Source of the DNA: Lysinibacillus parviboronicapiens
GTDB taxonomy: Bacteria; Bacillota; Bacilli; Bacillales_A; Planococcaceae
DNA length: 64,000 nucleotides
Assembly (NCBI RefSeq): GCF_003049575.1
Contig: NZ_PYWI01000014.1
Coordinates: forward strand, 1 to 64,000
Direction of reading: 5' to 3'
The position numbers and the translations under genes are program-made. The notes beneath the pieces are model-generated. The model did not search any database, was not told the origin of the DNA, and was given only the letters and a program-made list of their open reading frames with translations. Below are positions 1 through 7,943 of this stretch, piece by piece; positions within the stretch are counted from its first letter, which is position 1, and each line of letters opens with the position of its first letter.

Positions 1-851
<851 letters not shown>

Positions 852-1025
852 ATAACGGGTAAAAGCTATTTTAGATATCCTTTAACAGGCCATTATGATT
901 TACAGATGCTTTTAATCGTATCGGGTGGTGTAAACGCCGTGGAATTGAAAAAAATGCTTTATTATTTCTTAAAGGAAATTTAGCGAGACTAAAAAAGATG
1001 TTACTATAATCAAGGATAGGGTGCA

Positions 1026-1344
1026 TAGTGGGGATCTTACTCCCCCCACTGATTGCTAGTTGAACCAATCGGGCTTCTACGGTCAGTTGTTCGTTTTACT
1101 GACCGTTAATGCGGGATACAGTGATACTTCCATCAGTTGGGATCTTACTCCTCCACTGATTGTTAGTTGAACCAATCGGGCTTTTACGGTCAGTTGAGCG
1201 ACCATAGCTTTTACTGACCGTTAAAGCCGGATACAGTGATACTTCAATCAGTGGGGGTCTTACTCCCACTGATTGTTAGTTGAACCAATCGGGCTTCTAT
1301 GGTCAGTTGAGCAACCATAGCTTTTACTGACCGTTAAAGCGGGA
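1026..1344. repeat. Three tandem double-hairpin repeat units
   Basis: This fills most of the 519-base gap between serS and the acetyltransferase. Three units of about 108-115 bases start near 1026, 1134 and 1248. Each unit has a short palindrome (CAGTGGG..CTTACTCCCACTG type), a conserved spacer reading GTTAGTTGAACCAATCGGGC, and a second hairpin with arms GGTCAGT and ACTGACC. Units 2 and 3 carry a longer second loop than unit 1. Degenerate relatives lie at 6809-6915 and 10827-10870. No coding potential is apparent. Function is unknown; possibly a mobile palindromic repeat or tandem structured RNA. Confidence 0.8.
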
Positions 1345-1370
1345 AAACCTAAAGAATTGGAGTGAATGGC

Positions 1371-1916
1371 ATGAGAATTACCATTGATAATGAATTAGCT
1401 TTACGCACTGTTGCCGTAGAAGACGCACAAGCTGTTTTTGCCCTAACGGATGCCTCTCGAGAATACTTACGCGAATGGTTGCCATGGCTTGATTTTACAA
1501 AAGAGGTAGCCGACTCAAAGGCTTATATAGAAAGCTGTATCGCTGGCTTCGAGGCACAGAGTAGTCTCTCTCTTGTTATTATTTTCCGACATGAAATTGT
1601 AGGTATTGCTGGCTTTAATGCCATCAACCCTTCGAATAAAACTGCCACGGTAGGTTATTGGCTGAGTAAAGACGCACAAGGACATGGCATCATGACAAAA
1701 ACCGTAAAAGCTCTAATGCACTATGCTTTTGAGGAGCTACAGCTCAATAAAGTAGAAATTCGTGCAGCTGTAGGTAATGTGAAAAGTCGTGCTATTCCTG
1801 AGAGATTAAACTTTACAATAGAAGGTACGATTCGTGACGCTGAATGGCTGTACGATCGTTATGTGGACCATGTGGTATATGGCATGCTCGTAAAGGAATG
1901 GCAGGCATTGCTATAA
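1371..1916 (+). CDS. GNAT family N-acetyltransferase (RimJ/RimL type)
   Basis: A 181-residue acetyl-CoA-dependent N-acetyltransferase of the ribosomal-protein-alanine/serine acetyltransferase type (RimL/YdaF-like). The opening (LALRTVAVEDAQAVFALTD) and the YWLSKDAQGHGIMTKTVKAL segment, which is the acetyl-CoA-binding motif A, are typical. The usual RNxxSxxxxEKLGF stretch reads KSRAIPERLNF here. I chose ATG at 1371 over GTG at 1362 because GGAG at 1359-1362 overlaps the GTG but is well spaced for the ATG. It stands alone, directly after the tandem repeats and convergent with the flotillin operon. The substrate is unknown. Confidence 0.85.
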   Translation: MRITIDNELALRTVAVEDAQAVFALTDASREYLREWLPWLDFTKEVADSKAYIESCIAGFEAQSSLSLVIIFRHEIVGIAGFNAINPSNKTATVGYWLSKDAQGHGIMTKTVKALMHYAFEELQLNKVEIRAAVGNVKSRAIPERLNFTIEGTIRDAEWLYDRYVDHVVYGMLVKEWQALL

Positions 1917-2010
1917 GAGCTAGCACCAATATTATGCGTTAATCGGCATATATCGCCGCTTATACATGCTACTTCACCGCTTGCTGTGCACATATTTACA
2001 GGAGTGCCCT

Positions 2011-2050
2011 AAAAAATAGCTACCTGACACCGAAGTGTCAGGTAGCTATT
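2011..2050. terminator. Bidirectional terminator between GNAT gene and floT
   Basis: A perfect 16-bp stem (2015-2030 with 2035-2050) closes a CGAA tetraloop. The A-run at 2011-2016 becomes the U-tract for minus-strand transcripts coming from floT. In the plus direction it ends the acetyltransferase transcript less ideally. Confidence 0.9.
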
Positions 2051-2054
2051 GTCT

Positions 2055-3605
2055 TTATTGTTCAACTGGTTCTTTTATTTCCTTTGTTAGCTCAGGCGCT
2101 TGTTGTTTCCCTAAACCTACCGCAATTTGCTCAAGCTCGGGACGCAATGTATGCTTACCTGCATAGCTTTCAATCAATTCCTTAACATCAATCCCTGAGG
2201 TTTCTTTCAATGATTCCTGGAGTGTTGACATCAAGTTTGTTGCGTACGACGTCACCTTATTGGCACCGCCACCGCCTTCTCCACCACCAGTATCCACTAC
2301 TGTAATTTTGTCGATGTTGCCTAACGGGCTAGCCAGTTCTTTCGCATATTCAGGCATCATGCGTACAACCATATCCAGAACAGCTGCTTGGCCGTAATAT
2401 TCAAAGGCTTCGGCAATTTTACGTTTCGCCTCGGCTTCAGCTAGACCACGCAGACGGATAATATCTGCATCTGTCTCCCCTTGGGCACGCTCAGCATCGG
2501 CTTTTGCCATACCGTCTAATCGAATTTTCTCCGCTTCTGCTTTCGCTAACGATTCAATACGATATTTTTCAGCATCAGCTTGCGCGAGCTCACGACTTTT
2601 TTCCGCTGCTGCATTTTGCTCCACTGCATAACGATCAGCGTCTGCCTTTTTCTTTACTTCTGAATCATATTGCTTCTCGCGACGTAAAATCTCTTTTTCT
2701 TCTAGTTCAATTTGCTTTTGGCGCTCAATAATGCGAATTTGCATCTCTTGCTCGGTAACTTCCTGTTTGGCACGGGCTGTTTCAAGTTCATATGCTTGGT
2801 CCGCTCGAGCTTTGGCAATATCCTGCTCGCGACGGAATTCCGCTACCTTTAATTGGTTTTCTTTTTCCGCTTCTGCAATTTCTGTGGCACGCTCTATTTC
2901 TGCTTTCTGTGCCTCTTTAGATGCTTCTGCACGTTTAATGCGTGTTTCCTTTTCTGCATCTGCTGTCGCAATATCTGCGTCACGTTTCACCTGTGCGATT
3001 CTCGGTTTACCAAGCGAATCTAAATAGCCGTTTTTATCACGTACATCTTTAATCGTAAAGGATACAATCACAAGACCCATCTTCGCTAAATCCTGAGAGG
3101 CTACACGCTGAACCTCCTGCGAGAATTTATCACGATTTTTGTAAATTTCCTCAACAGTCATTGAGCCTAAAATAGAGCGTAAGTGACCTTCTAATACCTC
3201 ACGCGCCTCACCTTCACGCTCTGATTTTTGCTTCCCTAAAAACTGCTCAGCCGCTGTGGCGATTTCTGTAATAGAGCCGCCAATTTTTATGATAGCTGTA
3301 CCATCTGCCATTACGGGAACTCCTTGCTCCGTATACACTTCCGGTGTTGTTACCTCTAGTTTACTTGATAATAGACTGAGTGGCTGTGCTTGTTGGAAAA
3401 TTGGGAAAACGAATGTACCGCCCCCACGTATAATTTTGATGCGATTTCCTGACTCATCCTTATGTACATTTTTTGAGCCAAGGTAGCTTCCTGTCACAAT
3501 CAGTGCTTCGTCAGGACCAGCCGTACGATACTTCGTCACATACAATCCCACAATGGCGATTAATATAAATGCTACAACCCCTACAACAATCAAAATACTC
3601 GTCAT
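2055..3605 (-). CDS. floT: Flotillin-like protein FloT (SPFH domain)
   Basis: A 516-residue membrane scaffold protein of functional membrane microdomains. It has an N-terminal hydrophobic anchor (about residues 4-24), an SPFH/PHB domain (about 30-210), then a long Ala/Glu-rich coiled coil (about 210-410) and a C-terminal tail with a Gly-rich linker (GGGEGGGG). Length and architecture match B. subtilis FloT/YuaG. It lies 15 bases downstream of the NfeD gene with AGGGGAG before the ATG, so the two form an operon. In B. subtilis the partner NfeD protein YuaF and FloT are co-transcribed under sigma W; a matching promoter is visible here at 4185-4211. Confidence 0.95.
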   Translation of the reverse strand: MTSILIVVGVVAFILIAIVGLYVTKYRTAGPDEALIVTGSYLGSKNVHKDESGNRIKIIRGGGTFVFPIFQQAQPLSLLSSKLEVTTPEVYTEQGVPVMADGTAIIKIGGSITEIATAAEQFLGKQKSEREGEAREVLEGHLRSILGSMTVEEIYKNRDKFSQEVQRVASQDLAKMGLVIVSFTIKDVRDKNGYLDSLGKPRIAQVKRDADIATADAEKETRIKRAEASKEAQKAEIERATEIAEAEKENQLKVAEFRREQDIAKARADQAYELETARAKQEVTEQEMQIRIIERQKQIELEEKEILRREKQYDSEVKKKADADRYAVEQNAAAEKSRELAQADAEKYRIESLAKAEAEKIRLDGMAKADAERAQGETDADIIRLRGLAEAEAKRKIAEAFEYYGQAAVLDMVVRMMPEYAKELASPLGNIDKITVVDTGGGEGGGGANKVTSYATNLMSTLQESLKETSGIDVKELIESYAGKHTLRPELEQIAVGLGKQQAPELTKEIKEPVEQ

Positions 3606-3620
3606 ATTACTGTCTCCCCT

Positions 3621-4151
3621 TTAGATAAATTTCTTTTCATAGGCTCTCACCAGTAGAGTACCTTCTTTCACTTCCACAATAAGCACCGTTGTATCATAAT
3701 CGATAACCTCATTGTCAAAACCTGCTGCTCGCTTGGAAATCATGCCACTCGCCGTCTCTATCACAACTTCCCCAAAGCCGTCTGTTGGTATTGGTACGAT
3801 TACCCTCCCTAATTGACCACCAAGGGATTCTTCCGTATAAGCTAACGAGACATCAGCGGATCTCAGCGGAACAAGAATAAATAAATAAAATAGTGCACTT
3901 AAAATACTTCCGATGATAATAGCAGCAACGATATTCCATGCGCTTGAAAATAAGGCTAGCTTCTCTAATATAAAACCTGTTGCTGACATCATCGTGATGA
4001 ATGATAAAATCACACTTGGATTTAGAATGGGTAGTCCATCGCCAATACCTTCCACAGCATCTCCAAAAAACATGAACAATATTGTAGCAAGGCCAGCAAA
4101 AATTAACACCACCAAATAAATCTGTTCAAGTGAATAGCCAAATAGCGTCAA
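3621..4151 (-). CDS. yuaF: NfeD-like membrane protein, partner of flotillin (YuaF-like)
   Basis: About 177 residues with three or four hydrophobic segments in the first 110 and a soluble C-terminal beta-barrel of the NfeD/OB type (LGGQLGRVIVPIPTDGFGEV through YDTTVLIVEVKEGTLLVRAYE). NfeD proteins are encoded next to flotillins and act with them at the membrane. The longest frame starts at GTG 4160, but AAGGGGTG overlaps that codon and is ideally spaced (6 nt) for the TTG at 4151, which I prefer. First gene of the flotillin operon. Confidence 0.88.
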   Translation of the reverse strand: MTLFGYSLEQIYLVVLIFAGLATILFMFFGDAVEGIGDGLPILNPSVILSFITMMSATGFILEKLALFSSAWNIVAAIIIGSILSALFYLFILVPLRSADVSLAYTEESLGGQLGRVIVPIPTDGFGEVVIETASGMISKRAAGFDNEVIDYDTTVLIVEVKEGTLLVRAYEKKFI

Positions 4152-4184
4152 GTTGTTCACCCCTTTTCATCGTATTACCTACTA

Positions 4185-4211
4185 TACGGATACACGCCCC
4201 TATAAGTTTCA
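4185..4211 (-). promoter_or_regulatory. Sigma-W-type promoter of the yuaF-floT operon
   Basis: Read on the minus strand: TGAAAC (4206-4211), 17 bases, CGTA (4185-4188). This matches the extracytoplasmic sigma-W consensus. It sits about 35 bases upstream of the NfeD start, as expected from the known sigma-W control of this operon in B. subtilis. Confidence 0.85.
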
Positions 4212-4308
4212 TAATATTTTACATTTTTCAAAAAAACGAATAACTTTACAACGTATAAGTCATTGGCTCAACTATCTTTTTTCATTATTCTATGTATTAA
4301 TTTTTAAT

Positions 4309-4980
4309 TTACTTTTCTGGATATTGAACGATTCGCAACTGTACATGATGCCGACCATAGCGTGCAGCAATTCTTTCTGATTCAACCAGAATATCTAATT
4401 TGTGGCCTTTAATGGCACCACCTTTATCAGCAGAAATTGCCCTAAACGACTCATAGGGCGTTTTAATTTCGACAATTGTTCCTAACGGGATTACTGTAGG
4501 GTCTACCGCCACGATTCTTAAACCATGATAGTAAATTGTTTCACGAACATTAATGCCTGTTGCGGTTATACCACTACAGCCTGTACAATCAGAACCGTAA
4601 TACGAAGCATTAAATTGCTGCCACTCAGCTTGATTGCTTGCTACCTTGTCATGATGCACAATTATTTTTGTATTCTTTTTTGAATAGCTAGCACGATTTT
4701 GATGGTCTTTTTTTAATCTAAGCTGCTCTATTTGTAGCTTTTCCTTATTCTTTAACCTTTGCATTTCTTGTTGTCTTTGTAGCCTTTCAGCTTTTAATCG
4801 TCGTGCTTGACTGTTGATTTTTGTAACCGAGTTCTCATACTTGCTCTGTGCCGAATTTTGCATGACAACTGTTGAATTATAGTTATTATTTTCAATGTTA
4901 TTGTCATCTTCGTATAATAGGACAAAGATTATTAAAAAGAGAATAACCCATATTATTGAAATTACTGTTATTGCTTTCAT
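4309..4980 (-). CDS. 3D-domain protein, membrane-anchored cell-wall hydrolase candidate
   Basis: A 223-residue protein with one N-terminal membrane anchor (about residues 4-23), a charged coiled coil rich in Gln/Arg/Lys (about 45-100), and a C-terminal 3D domain (about 120-220). The three Asp signature is visible: VAVDP.VIPLGT, AISADKGGAIKG and KLDIL. 3D domains share the double-psi-barrel fold of MltA-like lytic transglycosylases and occur in B. subtilis YocH and in the SP-beta protein YorM. It probably acts on peptidoglycan from the membrane. An AT-rich match to the island operator lies about 80 bases upstream (5056-5074). The gene is monocistronic. Confidence 0.82.
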   Translation of the reverse strand: MKAITVISIIWVILFLIIFVLLYEDDNNIENNNYNSTVVMQNSAQSKYENSVTKINSQARRLKAERLQRQQEMQRLKNKEKLQIEQLRLKKDHQNRASYSKKNTKIIVHHDKVASNQAEWQQFNASYYGSDCTGCSGITATGINVRETIYYHGLRIVAVDPTVIPLGTIVEIKTPYESFRAISADKGGAIKGHKLDILVESERIAARYGRHHVQLRIVQYPEK

Positions 4981-5055
4981 AAAAATACCTTAAACTCTAC
5001 ATTAATACTGGCACATGATTTTCAAGGCTATTTATTAAAGTGTAGAATCAAACCT

Positions 5056-5074
5056 TTTTATATTAATTTATTTA
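5056..5074 (-). promoter_or_regulatory. Possible extra copy of the island operator
   Basis: On the minus strand this reads AAATAAATTAATATAAAAA, 18 of 19 identical to the operator copy at 9439-9457 (G changed to A inside the core). It lies upstream of the 3D-domain gene. The sequence is very AT-rich, so chance cannot be excluded. Confidence 0.3.
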
Positions 5075-5136
5075 ATAGATTGTTCTTATTATGTATTATA
5101 GGTATAAAAAATTGATGTACAGATTAATATTGATGA

Positions 5137-5319
5137 TTAACATTTATAAAAGTTCATATTTTTTAAGAATGTCTCTACTGATTTTGCCGCCTCAATTTCT
5201 AAATGCTGCATTTCCTTAGAAATGATTAAATTTATATTTCCCATTTCTTGATAAGCTAATGCCATCGCATAACGATCAATAGTACTTCTATTTGAATTCC
5301 CATCTTTGAAAGCTTTCAT
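5137..5319 (-). CDS. Small hypothetical protein (60 aa)
   Basis: I do not recognise it. It is 60 residues, mixed charge and mostly helical by eye, with no membrane segment. The start is supported by GGGAAGGGGA about six bases before the ATG. It follows the 103-residue gene by 31 bases and is probably co-transcribed with it. The surrounding DNA is more AT-rich than the flotillin region, which suggests an accessory cluster. Confidence 0.6.
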   Translation of the reverse strand: MKAFKDGNSNRSTIDRYAMALAYQEMGNINLIISKEMQHLEIEAAKSVETFLKNMNFYKC

Positions 5320-5350
5320 TGAATCCCCTTCCCTTCAAAAATTACTTTAG

Positions 5351-5662
5351 CTACAATTTAAATGTTCTTTTCAAATAGACTTGTTTATCAATCTCTGCCA
5401 TGAGTGCACTAAGCTTTTTCAGTGTTATCTCATTCTCTGATTGGATATGTGATGTTAATAGAGCTTTTTCACGTTTATATTCTATATCCAAAAACGTTGA
5501 TGCTACTTGCTCTGTTAAATCCACAAGCTTCTTCTGAAACTCTTTACTTTTTAGCAAAAATTCTTTCATGTTGGTTTCATTGTCAAAAACTTTCCCCTGA
5601 TTGATTGCGCCAAAAATATAGCTAAAATCTAACGTCAATTCTTTTAATAATTTATTATCCAT
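5351..5662 (-). CDS. Hypothetical protein (103 aa)
   Basis: I do not recognise it. It is a helical protein with Lys/Glu-rich heptad-like stretches in the middle and end (EFQKKLVDLTEQVASTF, LKKLSALMAEIDKQ), suggesting a short coiled coil or bundle. The ATG at 5662 is chosen because AGGGG lies five bases before it; a TTG further upstream at 5680 is less likely. It forms a likely pair with the 60-residue gene downstream. Confidence 0.65.
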   Translation of the reverse strand: MDNKLLKELTLDFSYIFGAINQGKVFDNETNMKEFLLKSKEFQKKLVDLTEQVASTFLDIEYKREKALLTSHIQSENEITLKKLSALMAEIDKQVYLKRTFKL

Positions 5663-5847
5663 AGTAGCCCCTACTTTCAATATTTTTTACGATCGATAGT
5701 TCTAATTATTTATAGCATTTTGTTTCTTACAATTTTATAATATTTTAAATTATTTCATCCAAATAAAGCTGTACTGACTTTCTTGAATGATAGACTTAGA
5801 AATTTTCGTATAAATTTCTATTCGCACCTCACTTTTTTAGTATTATT

Positions 5848-6078
5848 TCATTTAAATGAAAAATTATATGTGCTTCCTCCCTTCATTAAGTCGACAATTT
5901 GTTTATCCCCAATGATGCTCTGTACAACATTTCTAGTACCATTAGTCTTTAACAAATTAAAATTTTTGACCTTAGATATGTAATTTATTGCTATTGCTTC
6001 AGCGTCGATTTTGCTGATCCTTCCTTTTGATTGTCCAATTAGTTCAGAAGCAAATTCTTTCACTAAAATTTTTTCCAT
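5848..6078 (-). CDS. Hypothetical protein (76 aa)
   Basis: I do not recognise it. The start is well supported by AAAGGTGG eight or nine bases before the ATG. It is a soluble 76-residue protein with an N-terminal helical half (ASELIGQSKGRISKIDAEAIAINYI). It lies 85 bases downstream of the 152-residue gene and 185 bases upstream of the 103-residue gene on the same strand. Confidence 0.6.
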   Translation of the reverse strand: MEKILVKEFASELIGQSKGRISKIDAEAIAINYISKVKNFNLLKTNGTRNVVQSIIGDKQIVDLMKGGSTYNFSFK

Positions 6079-6163
6079 TTCTGTTCACCACCTTTCAATA
6101 ATAGTACAACATCGACCTTTATCATCCTTTCACTTTTTCCGTAACTACTCATTTTCCAAACCT

Positions 6164-6622
6164 TTAACATATTCTTTCCAATATTTTATGTGCTGGATAG
6201 TGGATATTTAAATAATCTTTTAAGCTTTTTAAAGACGTAATACTATCATCATTAATGGTTTTTCTTAAAAAGCCATTATATAAATAAATTATATTTTCAA
6301 GCTCTACAACACAGTATATATTGTCCTGACTGTCATCTAATTGAATTAAACTATCATATTGAATATCTTGTGCTTTTTGATAGATGAATTTTGTATCAGT
6401 CAGTTCATTCATTAATTCTATTTCCTCTTCATGCAATGAATCCATTAGTATTAAACTAGAAACCGAACTGTCCATACATGCACATTCAAGCGTATTACCT
6501 CCTTCATCTCTCAGAATAACATTTGTAATACTTCCATTAAAATCTTTCATTAACTCATTTGAAATATTGCTATCCTTATAAATAACCAGCTCTAAAATAG
6601 CTGTTGTTTGTATCTCATCCAC
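6164..6622 (-). CDS. Hypothetical acidic protein (152 aa)
   Basis: I do not recognise it. It is acidic and Ile/Leu-rich, with alternating beta-like stretches (TTAILELVIYKD, NVILRDEGGNTLECACMD) and a helical C-terminus. It starts at GTG 6622 behind AGGGGG. First gene of the small minus-strand accessory cluster 6622-5137. It could be an immunity- or antitoxin-type cytoplasmic protein, but nothing in the sequence proves this. Confidence 0.6.
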   Translation of the reverse strand: MDEIQTTAILELVIYKDSNISNELMKDFNGSITNVILRDEGGNTLECACMDSSVSSLILMDSLHEEEIELMNELTDTKFIYQKAQDIQYDSLIQLDDSQDNIYCVVELENIIYLYNGFLRKTINDDSITSLKSLKDYLNIHYPAHKILERIC

Positions 6623-6808
6623 TTGAAAACCCCCTAGTATTACAATGATTCCTAATATAACTTTTTCTAGCTATTCTCCTCAGCATTGATTTGTTCTTAT
6701 CTTATCACGAACAGACGTTCGTTTTCAAGTTTATTTTTAGAGAATATTTACAATTTACCCAATACCCAAGTCGTTTTATCTTATTATTTTATTTATAAAG
6801 TAAAACGA

Positions 6809-6915
6809 CCATCAGTGGGGATTTTCTCTCACCCAATCAGGCTGCTACAGTCAGTAAAACGCCCACCTCGTCTTTCAACCTGAGGTGGGCGTCTTACTGA
6901 CCGTTAATGCAGGAC
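6809..6915. repeat. Degenerate copy of the 1.0-1.3 kb hairpin repeat, with a long stem
   Basis: It shares CATCAGTGGGGA, CCAATCAGGCTGCTACAGTCAGT and TTACTGACCGTTAATGC-like blocks with the tandem units at 1026-1344. Its second hairpin is much longer: arms ACGCCCACCTC and GAGGTGGGCGT extend the GTCAGT/ACTGAC stem. It occupies most of the 319-base gap between the small gene cluster and the island, just outside the terminator of the recombinase-like operon. Confidence 0.7.
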
Positions 6916-6917
6916 AA

Positions 6918-6941
6918 CAAAAAAACTGGTATTCACCAGTT
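6918..6941 (-). terminator. Terminator of the recombinase-like/DGAHR operon
   Basis: Stem AACTGGT (6924-6930) pairs with ACCAGTT (6935-6941) around an ATTC loop, with an A-run at 6919-6925 that reads as U-tract on the minus strand. It abuts the TAG stop of the recombinase-like gene. Confidence 0.85.
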
Positions 6942-7928
6942 CTATAGCTCTATATTAAAATCTCCATAATTTGTTTTCATAAAATCAAAATCTAATTTAT
7001 GTTTGAGTATAGAATAACTTACATACTTATTATCTTTATTCGCATAACCGGTATCATATTTATTTGCAACTTTTTCTAATAGCTCTTTGTCTAGGGTTTT
7101 CACTTCATTATCTTTTACCATTTCCCACAAATACCACATCATACCTGAAATCTGTATCGTACTAGCTATTAAATTACTATTGTCAAAGATTGTTTTGGCT
7201 AAATCCAGTGCTCTATTCCCGAAAGAAGCTCTCAGTTGAATATCACTACTTTTTGAATTTGCTTTCTTAAATATATAAGTATTGTCCGTAAAGTATTTTT
7301 GTCCTTGTTTTGGTGTCAAACTAGTAGAGGATATTTTGTCTAATTTTTCAAGCTTCCAATAAAGATCTTCGGTTATTTCAATTTTTCTTCTATACCCCTT
7401 ATTATTCGTCAATCTAGCAAAGCAAACCCCATTGTCATTACTCAAATCAGCCATTTTTAAATTTAAAATTTCGCTATAGCCTTCACCTTTGATTCCCTCA
7501 AATAAACATAATAAAAATACTGCATGCCGTTGATCATCAAATAAACGCATATAAGTTATCAATTGCTCTCTTGTATACCTGACGATTGACGCTTTATAAA
7601 TAAATCTACTACAATATTCAATATCGATTATACTTGGTAACCTTTGTGAACGATTTTCCGTATAACCATTCATAATTGCCCAATCTATATACCTTGAGAT
7701 AAAACCAATGGAGGCACTTATAGGTTGTGGACTAGGTGATTTTAAACTATAAAACAATTCTTCCAATTCCACTTTATTCATATCAAAAATATCCTTATTT
7801 TTTTGATTTTCTATCAGCGTTGCTTTATTAAAGAGCGATAAATAGGTAGTTAAACTATTATCTTTTACATCTAAAGATTTTAAATACCACTCTTTTATAT
7901 CTTTATTAAATACATTTTCTTTAAGCAT
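6942..7928 (-). CDS. Tyrosine-recombinase-fold regulator lacking catalytic residues (MrpR/YopR-like)
   Basis: A 328-residue protein with the two-domain layout of tyrosine recombinases: SAM-like N-terminal core-binding region (about 1-100) and a catalytic-type domain (about 115-325). The box I region reads CLFEGIKGEGYSEILNL, with Lys where the catalytic Arg is expected. The box II HxxR is replaced by a Ser-Gly-Met-Met stretch near residue 261. This looks like a recombinase fold used for DNA binding only, as reported for MrpR (YopR, about 325 residues), the master repressor of prophage SP-beta. ATG at 7928 follows GAGGTG by eight bases. Second gene of an operon with the DGAHR protein, divergent from the activator. 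I infer the repressor of the island. Confidence 0.7.
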   Translation of the reverse strand: MLKENVFNKDIKEWYLKSLDVKDNSLTTYLSLFNKATLIENQKNKDIFDMNKVELEELFYSLKSPSPQPISASIGFISRYIDWAIMNGYTENRSQRLPSIIDIEYCSRFIYKASIVRYTREQLITYMRLFDDQRHAVFLLCLFEGIKGEGYSEILNLKMADLSNDNGVCFARLTNNKGYRRKIEITEDLYWKLEKLDKISSTSLTPKQGQKYFTDNTYIFKKANSKSSDIQLRASFGNRALDLAKTIFDNSNLIASTIQISGMMWYLWEMVKDNEVKTLDKELLEKVANKYDTGYANKDNKYVSYSILKHKLDFDFMKTNYGDFNIEL

Positions 7929-7943
7929 CAATTGTACACCTCA

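Noticed and set aside
871..1068. 65-residue minus-strand open frame after serS
   Set aside because: It overlaps the palindromic repeats, has no RBS and no protein-like composition.
1026..1344. CRISPR array
   Set aside because: Units are over 100 bases with conserved spacers rather than unique ones, and no cas genes are present.
2504..3486. Plus-strand open frames opposite floT
   Set aside because: Antisense shadows of the Ala/Glu-rich coiled-coil coding sequence.
6942..7928. Active site-specific integrase for the island
   Set aside because: The catalytic Arg and HxxR positions are not conserved, and no attachment-site duplication was found at the island edges.
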